A stretch of DNA of 17,333 nucleotides from CAZPLZ01 sp964587525 (lineage in GTDB: Bacteria; Oederibacteriota; CAKKQC01). A model generated the notes under the pieces. It did not search any database and had not been told where the DNA came from. It saw only the letters and a list, made by a program, of their open reading frames with translations. The stretch lies in NCBI GenBank assembly GCA_964587525.1, contig CAZPLZ010000068.1, positions 1 to 17,333 of the forward strand. Reading direction: 5' to 3'. Shown in pieces: positions 13,189 through 17,333 of this stretch. A program made the translations under genes and the position numbers. The stretch's first letter is position 1. Every line of letters begins with the position of its first letter.

Positions 13189-14172
13189 ATGAAGGGACGA
13201 GAATTGGTACCAGAGCGGGAATGGCTAGAAGAAACTTTTGGCATCCTTTGGTCAGGCGAATATACCGTGCTTGGCCAGAAGTTGGCTGGTGTTTTCCGCA
13301 TCCAGGATGAACAGAATATGCGAGAACTGGTCGTTCGCATGTCTGTCCCTGATCGAATCGATGAAGAACGTTTGGAGCAGGTGCACAGGTTCTTATTTCA
13401 TTGCGCTGACCAGGGCGTTAAAACACCGGTGCCGCTCCGGGCCAGCAATGGCCATACTATTGTGCGCCATGAACACTCTGGACGGTTGGTGGAGGTCTTT
13501 CCCTTTGTGAAAGGTCGGCGACCCGAGGTTGGAGATATCCAGGACGGACGACGGATCGCCGCGGGATTGGCTAGCTTTCACAAGGCTGGCGTGTCTTATC
13601 GTGACCTGCCTGGAGAAGAAAGTTGTGACCAGAATCATGTGGCACTAGAACGGTTACAGAAGGATGTCCAGCGCGCAAAACGTGCTGCCGCAGGACAGCC
13701 GTATGAATCTTTGTTTATCGAAGCGATCGCTGAGATGGATACACTCATTGCGTCGCTCAATAGACTCCGAGGTGGACTGGTGGACACTGGCTTACATCTT
13801 GACGTTAGCCCGGGCAACACCATCTTGTCCGAGGACGGGGCGGTCTGGTTCATCGATTGCAGCCATGCTGCAAGGGGGCGGCGTGTCTATGACGTACATG
13901 CGGCGTGCTATTGCTTGGATCGTTCATGTGCGGCGAGCGTTGGTGATTCACGTAGATATGAACCCATTGATCAAAAGTTGACGGAGGCGTTTTTGGAGAG
14001 CTATCAAGCGGCTTGTCAACCCCCGTGGATGTGTGAGGAGACGGAAGCGTATCGGCTGGAGCGACGGCTTGCCCTGGTGCATGGTGCCGCCTATTGGGTG
14101 TTGGAAGAGGCGGCCGAAGATGCTGAAAAAGAACTTTTTGGCTATCGGCGCCTTCGGGCACGGCTGGGCTGA
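13189..14172 (+). CDS. Aminoglycoside phosphotransferase-fold kinase (second)
   Basis: 327 residues. The catalytic loop is H203-L-D205-V-S-P-G-N210, which keeps the catalytic Asp and the metal-binding Asn. D223 in WFIDCSHAARGRRVYDVHAA is the second metal ligand. Upstream, VEVFPFVKGRRP forms the hinge and RRIAAGLASFHKAG the usual helix before the loop. It resembles homoserine-kinase-type or Ser/Thr-kinase-like APH enzymes more than known antibiotic kinases, but no substrate can be assigned. The spacer of 61 bases before it has a small inverted repeat (TCGTC/GACGA around 13138-13155) and no clear array repeat. Repeat R7 follows the stop by 13 bases. It shares little beyond the fold motifs with the APH gene at 5935, so the two are not a recent duplication. 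Confidence 0.85.
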   Translation: MKGRELVPEREWLEETFGILWSGEYTVLGQKLAGVFRIQDEQNMRELVVRMSVPDRIDEERLEQVHRFLFHCADQGVKTPVPLRASNGHTIVRHEHSGRLVEVFPFVKGRRPEVGDIQDGRRIAAGLASFHKAGVSYRDLPGEESCDQNHVALERLQKDVQRAKRAAAGQPYESLFIEAIAEMDTLIASLNRLRGGLVDTGLHLDVSPGNTILSEDGAVWFIDCSHAARGRRVYDVHAACYCLDRSCAASVGDSRRYEPIDQKLTEAFLESYQAACQPPWMCEETEAYRLERRLALVHGAAYWVLEEAAEDAEKELFGYRRLRARLG

Positions 14173-14185
14173 TTCACGAATAGCC

Positions 14186-14210
14186 CGTCCGCTCCGATAG
14201 CGTCGTGTGG
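14186..14210 (+). repeat. Array repeat R7
   Basis: CCGCTCCGATAGCGTCGTG differs from R1 by two substitutions in the core and has TGG instead of GTG at the right end. It starts 13 bases after the phosphotransferase stop. Confidence 0.83.
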
Positions 14211-14286
14211 GATAGGAAACTTAAGAGGTTGGGTGTCGTGTCTATATGTGGCAATAAGTGCCAACGGTCATTGGGGTGAAATTAGC

Positions 14287-14292
14287 TAGTAT
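14287..14292 (+). promoter_or_regulatory. -10 box of the P-loop kinase gene
   Basis: TAGTAT is followed by seven bases and then ATG 14300, so transcription would begin at the start codon. This leaderless layout supports 14300 rather than an upstream in-frame start at 14258. Confidence 0.5.
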
Positions 14293-14299
14293 TAAGGAC

Positions 14300-14836
14300 A
14301 TGAAAGTCGTAATCATTTACGGCCCGCCAGGAGTAGGCAAGTTGACGGTTGCCAAGCGGCTGGCGAAGATGACGGGATTCAAGCTGTTCCACGTTCACTT
14401 GGTCGCCGACGCCATTCTTTCCCTTTTTCCGTTTGATGCGAAGGAATTCTGTCCATTGATGGGGAAAATGCAGCTGGTGCTTCTTCGGGCTGCTGCGGAA
14501 AATAGAAAGATTACTGGTGTGATCCTCACCGGAGTGTATTCAGGAAAAACCGACATGGGGCTTAGCGAGTCGCTCATTAAAAGATTATCCGATCTCCCGC
14601 GAGCGCGGATATTTCTCGTCAAATTGAATTGCAGCGAACGGGAACTCTACAGACGCATCAAGCAGCCGTCGCGCCGCGCCTACAAGAAGCCCCGACAAAA
14701 AGGAATCCTGAAGTACCTTTTAAAAAATTACCGTCTTGACGCCGTGATGAGATTCAAGAAAAGCCTAGTGATCGACAATACAAAGCTGTCTGCGGAGCGA
14801 TGCGCGCGGAAGATCATGCGGCATTACGGTTTGTAA
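14300..14836 (+). CDS. P-loop kinase-like NTPase
   Basis: 178 residues beginning MKVVIIYGPPGVGKLTVAK. The Walker A motif is G8-P-P-G-V-G-K14 with Leu15 instead of Ser/Thr after the Lys and Thr16 next. This variant occurs in a recognisable group of small kinase-like ATPases. Further conserved parts are an FHVHLVADAIL segment (likely acceptor or Walker B region), ILTGVYSG, and an Arg/Lys-rich lid (RRIKQPSRRAYKKPRQKG) characteristic of nucleoside or shikimate kinase-like folds. It could phosphorylate a small molecule; the chloramphenicol phosphotransferase-like fold is a possible comparison, but the substrate is unknown. The gene is less GC-rich than the methyltransferase genes. Confidence 0.78.
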   Translation: MKVVIIYGPPGVGKLTVAKRLAKMTGFKLFHVHLVADAILSLFPFDAKEFCPLMGKMQLVLLRAAAENRKITGVILTGVYSGKTDMGLSESLIKRLSDLPRARIFLVKLNCSERELYRRIKQPSRRAYKKPRQKGILKYLLKNYRLDAVMRFKKSLVIDNTKLSAERCARKIMRHYGL

Positions 14837-14888
14837 GGTGATGAACCAGGCGAGAGCTTCTACGTGCAAAATCGGGACATCCTGAGGG

Positions 14889-14906
14889 TGGCATCAGTAG
14901 ATGCCA
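14889..14906. repeat. Perfect hairpin upstream of the PCMT-type gene
   Basis: TGGCATC-agta-GATGCCA is a perfect 7-bp stem with a 4-base loop. It stands 22 bases before the -10 box, close to where the -35 would be, and 52 bases after the preceding stop. No T-run follows. It could be an operator or a weak terminator. Confidence 0.5.
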
Positions 14907-14928
14907 TTAGAATATTGCCTAACGAGTG

Positions 14929-14934
14929 TATGAT
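14929..14934 (+). promoter_or_regulatory. -10 box of the PCMT-type gene
   Basis: TATGAT is followed by six bases (TTGTCC) and then ATG 14941, a leaderless arrangement. A longer start at GTG 14926 would lie upstream of the expected transcription start and is therefore rejected. Confidence 0.55.
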
Positions 14935-14940
14935 TTGTCC

Positions 14941-16122
14941 ATGAACGCGGAGAGAGAATCCGAATATGTAAAGGCATGTATTGCAGCATATGTGAGTGAG
15001 CTTGAGCAAACAGGCGTCCTCAAGGATTCTCGAATCAAAGATGCTTTCGCTCACGTCCCTCGCCACCTTTTTATCCGCCAAATGTACAAAGGCTCACCCA
15101 GACAGCTTGTTGTTTTAGACCGACACCATCATGAAGAAGAGGATTTAAAAGTAATCTATTCGGATACAGGAATTCCATTTCATGAACCGCATAGTGCGGC
15201 ATCTCAGCCTTGGCTTGTTGCGCAAATGATCAATCATCTGGGCGTTCAGTCGGGAATGAAGGTGTTAGAAATTGGTGCAGGAAGTGGATACAACTCTGCC
15301 TTGCTAGCTCATGTGGTTGGCGACGCGGGTAAGGTCTATTCCATTGATATTCAAGAAAAGTTGGTTGAATGGGCTAAAGAAAATCAAATTGATGCCGGCT
15401 TCTCAAAAATAAACTTACGTGCAGGCGATGGTGGATACGGATGGAAGGATGCTGCTCCATTCGACAGAATCATAGTCACAGTTGGTAGTGCAGACATTCC
15501 GCCTGCATGGTTGTCGCAATTGTCCGAAGGTGGAAAGCTTCTTGTGCCGTTTAAAACGAAGGATTTGGGTGATCCACTGCTCCTGTTGAGTAAGAATGAT
15601 GAGAAAATGCACGGATCATTTGTTGATTACTCATACTTCATGACTTTGCAGGGCGATTATTATGCGGCGGGCCATGGTCTCCAGCAGGGGCGGAAACCTA
15701 TCAGTCATGCTGCAAAGCGTGTGGTTGCAGCTAAGCCTGCAAAAGTTTTAAAGATGTCTTGGCGCGATGTAGTAGCGTTAGGCTGGTTTCAACGGTCGTG
15801 TGCGTATGAACATTTGTTTCGGAATATGGAATGGAGTTGGATGGGGCATGGCTCAGCATGGAAATGGACTGGATATGACCGCGTTCTTGGATTTGCTGTA
15901 GTTCAAAACAAGGATGAAACTCTAGCTGTCTATGGACACAAGGGGCGCGCCTGGGATTTCTGCCATTCTGTTGAATGTTGGGAGGCTCTCGGACGCCCAT
16001 CGATTCTCCAGTATTTGTTCGAGGTTATTGGGGATGAGCAGAAGAGTGCCAAAGTATATAGGTGGATTGAAGTGCGGCCTAGTGTTCGTCTTGGGGTTCA
16101 ACTTGCACCAGTGGATATTTGA
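14941..16122 (+). CDS. Protein-isoaspartate O-methyltransferase (PCMT)-like enzyme with C-terminal extension
   Basis: 393 residues, against about 210-220 for ordinary PCMT. The N-terminal half is a clear PCMT domain: DAFAHVPRHLFI, then S88-Q-P90 with VAQM, then motif I E110-IGAGSGYNSALL, then VYSIDIQEKLVEWA and FDRIIVTVGSADIPPAWL. These enzymes methylate isoaspartyl or aspartyl side chains on proteins or peptides using SAM. The last ~175 residues form an extra domain without motifs I recognise, rich in Trp and aromatic residues (WSWMGHGSAWKWTGYDRVLGF). Extended PCMTs are known, among others, in RiPP clusters where they act on a peptide, but no plausible precursor is seen beside it. AT content is clearly higher than in the other genes (21 of 60 bases GC in 15361-15420). 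Confidence 0.83.
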   Translation: MNAERESEYVKACIAAYVSELEQTGVLKDSRIKDAFAHVPRHLFIRQMYKGSPRQLVVLDRHHHEEEDLKVIYSDTGIPFHEPHSAASQPWLVAQMINHLGVQSGMKVLEIGAGSGYNSALLAHVVGDAGKVYSIDIQEKLVEWAKENQIDAGFSKINLRAGDGGYGWKDAAPFDRIIVTVGSADIPPAWLSQLSEGGKLLVPFKTKDLGDPLLLLSKNDEKMHGSFVDYSYFMTLQGDYYAAGHGLQQGRKPISHAAKRVVAAKPAKVLKMSWRDVVALGWFQRSCAYEHLFRNMEWSWMGHGSAWKWTGYDRVLGFAVVQNKDETLAVYGHKGRAWDFCHSVECWEALGRPSILQYLFEVIGDEQKSAKVYRWIEVRPSVRLGVQLAPVDI

Positions 16123-16142
16123 TTGCAGTAACCTCAAAAGTT

Positions 16143-16186
16143 CGGCCAGGTAATTTGAGTCCCAATCAAGTTATCTCGACTGGCCG
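16143..16186. repeat. Imperfect long hairpin before ddl
   Basis: CGGCCAG (16143-16149) pairs with CTGGCCG (16180-16186). Inside it, TAATTTGA (16151-16158) pairs with TCAAGTTA (16166-16173) with one G-T pair around a 7-base loop. An asymmetric bulge separates the stems. It fills much of the 150-base gap and could act in the leader, or be a remnant of a mobile boundary, since this gap has no array repeat. Confidence 0.4.
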
Positions 16187-16259
16187 GTGAGTGTGTGCAG
16201 CGTTTCCTGTCGACACGAAGGTAGAGCAGTACGTTTGTCGCGTAAATTGAGTGCGGATC

Positions 16260-16266
16260 GAGGTGA
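16260..16266 (+). promoter_or_regulatory. Shine-Dalgarno sequence of ddl
   Basis: GAGGTGA lies six bases before ATG 16273, a normal ribosome binding site that fixes the start. Confidence 0.65.
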
Positions 16267-16272
16267 ATCTTA

Positions 16273-17226
16273 ATGTCTGAAGCGTTGAAGGATATATGCG
16301 TTGCGGTCGTATGTGGTGGGTCGTCTGCGGAGGCAGAGGTGTCTCGATCGTCAGGGCAAGAAGTGGCAAGCGCTCTCAAGATGACATTTCCGCGGACGAC
16401 TCTCCTCGAATTGGATGAGCGCATCGCCGAGAAGTTGACTAGCCAAGGGGCCCAAGTAGTCTTTCCGGTATTGCACGGACCACCAGGTGAGGATGGTACC
16501 TTTCAGAAACTTCTGGAATCGTTGAGGTTGCCGTATGTTGGCAGTGGCGTTCAGGCGAGCGCGAACGCATGCGACAAAGTTGTTGCAAAGAGGCTGTTTA
16601 GAAAGGCTGGTTTGCAGGTCGCCGACGATTTGATTGTTAAGAATCCATCGGACATCAAAAACGCAGCGAGGCAAATCGTAGAACTCCTTGGGAGTCGGGT
16701 TGTTATCAAACCATCACGTCAGGGGTCCGCTCTAGGCATTTCGCTCTGCAGTGAAAGGCAGGAAGTCATGCGTGCACTGGAGATAGCCATGAAATATCAA
16801 GGGGATGTCTTGGTAGAAAAATGGATAACTGGAAAGGAGATAACCGCTGCCATTCTGGAGCGAGAGGAGCTTGAAGTTTTCCCCGTAATTGAAGTCCGAA
16901 CTCCCGAGGGAACTTGGTACGACTACGAACACAGATGCCAGCCAGGGAAAAGCAAACACGTCATTCCTGCACAAATATCAACCTCTCAGATAGTACAGGT
17001 AGCGGAACGGTCTAAGGCAGCTTTTGCCGTGTTGGAATGTCGCGATCTGGCACGAGTGGATTTCGTTGTTCCGCAGGAAGGGGAACCAATAATCTTGGAG
17101 GTGAATACATTGCCTGGAATGACACCCACCAGTCTTTACCCGGATGCGGCTCGTGCCGGCGGGATGTCGTTCGAGAGACTGACATCACATCTGATTGAGC
17201 GAGCAATAGCTCGTGGTTCTGTTTGA
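16273..17226 (+). CDS. ddl: D-alanine-D-alanine ligase family enzyme (ATP-grasp)
   Basis: 317 residues, the normal length. The enzyme makes D-Ala-D-Ala for peptidoglycan from two D-alanines and ATP. GGSSAEAEVS (Glu20) is the first family signature. H68-GPPGEDG75 is the second. VIKPSRQGSALG is the ATP-grasp loop. R261-V-D263-F and E276-V-N278-TLPGMTPTSLYP hold the metal and phosphate ligands. All catalytic residues seem present. The omega-loop reads YDYEHRCQPGKSKHVIPA. Against E. coli DdlB (YDYEAKYLSDETQYFCPA), Cys222 takes the place of Tyr216, which decides whether the enzyme makes an amide or ester product. The ATP-loop Ser151 is Ala here. It stands alone, without mur or fts genes, before repeat R8. 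Confidence 0.9.
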   Translation: MSEALKDICVAVVCGGSSAEAEVSRSSGQEVASALKMTFPRTTLLELDERIAEKLTSQGAQVVFPVLHGPPGEDGTFQKLLESLRLPYVGSGVQASANACDKVVAKRLFRKAGLQVADDLIVKNPSDIKNAARQIVELLGSRVVIKPSRQGSALGISLCSERQEVMRALEIAMKYQGDVLVEKWITGKEITAAILEREELEVFPVIEVRTPEGTWYDYEHRCQPGKSKHVIPAQISTSQIVQVAERSKAAFAVLECRDLARVDFVVPQEGEPIILEVNTLPGMTPTSLYPDAARAGGMSFERLTSHLIERAIARGSV

Positions 17227-17230
17227 GCAT

Positions 17231-17254
17231 GTCCGCCCCGATCGCGTCGTGGTG
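17231..17254 (+). repeat. Array repeat R8 (full copy)
   Basis: 24 bases identical to R1 from its second base on. It starts 5 bases after the last base of the ddl stop codon. The sequence 4 bases beyond its right end (17258-17274) resembles the left flank of R1. Confidence 0.9.
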
Positions 17255-17262
17255 GCGATGGT

Positions 17263-17268
17263 TAGAAT
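17263..17268 (+). promoter_or_regulatory. -10 box of the last gene
   Basis: TAGAAT within GGTTAGAATGG lies 16 bases before the GTG start of the HAD gene and 8 bases after repeat R8. A short leader carries a GGGGGGA ribosome binding site. Confidence 0.4.
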
Positions 17269-17284
17269 GGGGCATGGGGGGACC

Positions 17285-17333
17285 GTGGCTGTGAAACTCG
17301 CCGTTTTCGACATTGACGGGACGCTCATCAAGC
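17285..17333 (+). CDS. HAD-superfamily phosphatase, N-terminus (cut by window edge)
   Basis: Only 16 codons are visible, starting at GTG 17285: VAVKLAVFDIDGTLIK. The D-x-D-G-T motif (D9 nucleophile, D11 acid/base) in a hydrophobic strand is the first motif of the haloacid-dehalogenase phosphohydrolases; the FDIDGT form is common in the phosphoserine-phosphatase or phosphoglycolate-phosphatase-like groups. GTG 17291 is an alternative start. The rest of the protein, including the cap domain that would indicate the substrate, is outside the window. Confidence 0.72.
   Translation, partial: MAVKLAVFDIDGTLIK

Noticed and set aside
14841..14885. 14-codon frame MNQARASTCKIGTS before the PCMT-type gene as a RiPP precursor
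   Set aside because: It is too short, with no leader-core structure or conserved motif, and is ended before the hairpin and promoter of the enzyme gene.
14914..14925. GCCTAAC as a single attC core site before the PCMT-type gene
   Set aside because: It fits RYYYAAC, but no matching partner site at attC distance is seen. A 7-base degenerate motif is expected by chance.
5317..17254. The repeats as integron attC sites
   Set aside because: No GTTRRRY or RYYYAAC core pair and no stem able to fold the copy on itself; the only internal palindrome is CGATCG, which is broken in R2 and R7. No integrase gene is in the window.
5317..17254. The repeats as a CRISPR array
   Set aside because: Copies are separated by whole genes of 0.5-4 kb, not by short uniform spacers, and no cas gene is seen.

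Overview
The window reads as chromosome from an uncultured, fairly GC-rich bacterium. I cannot place it to species. The leaderless-looking promoters and the general look of the ArgG protein make Chloroflexota (Dehalococcoidia-like) a possible home, but this is a low-confidence impression from memory.

Left part (1-4500): the window opens inside hemH (ferrochelatase, last 66 residues). A REP-like double hairpin follows, then hemG/hemY (protoporphyrinogen oxidase), so the last two steps of protoheme synthesis are adjacent. A secreted glycosidase-like protein (DUF5060 plus a TIM-barrel-like domain plus thrombospondin type 3 calcium repeats) starts on a GTGA overlap with the hemG stop. A short retropepsin-like aspartic protease points back at it from the minus strand. 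About 0.3 kb without a gene but with several hairpins separates this part from the next.

Right part (4504-17333): at least thirteen genes follow, all on the plus strand and mostly unrelated: a methyltransferase, a NUDIX hydrolase, two aminoglycoside-phosphotransferase-fold kinases, argG, four GNAT acetyltransferases, a bifunctional-nuclease fusion, a second methyltransferase, a P-loop kinase, a PCMT-type methyltransferase with a long C-terminal extension, a D-alanine-D-alanine ligase, and the start of a HAD phosphatase. Base composition changes visibly from gene to gene. Many genes carry their own -10 box 6-16 bases before the start codon.

The main discovery is a ~25-bp direct repeat with core CCGCCCCGATCGCGTCGTG. 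It recurs in the same orientation just downstream of one gene and just upstream of the next. Five copies are perfect or nearly so, and two to four more are decayed. The layout (one gene, one promoter, one shared boundary sequence, functions typical of small-molecule modification or resistance) resembles an integron cassette array. However, the repeat has none of the attC core sites or foldback structure and no integrase is in view. It may mark an undescribed gene-capture or dispersed-repeat system. A pair of repeat copies with no gene between them after argG, and a 16-17 bp flank shared by the first and last copies, look like traces of past rearrangement.

Other points of interest: the Ddl has Cys at the position of DdlB Tyr216, a specificity residue. 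A 38-codon reading frame is tied by ATGA overlaps to the genes on both sides of it.
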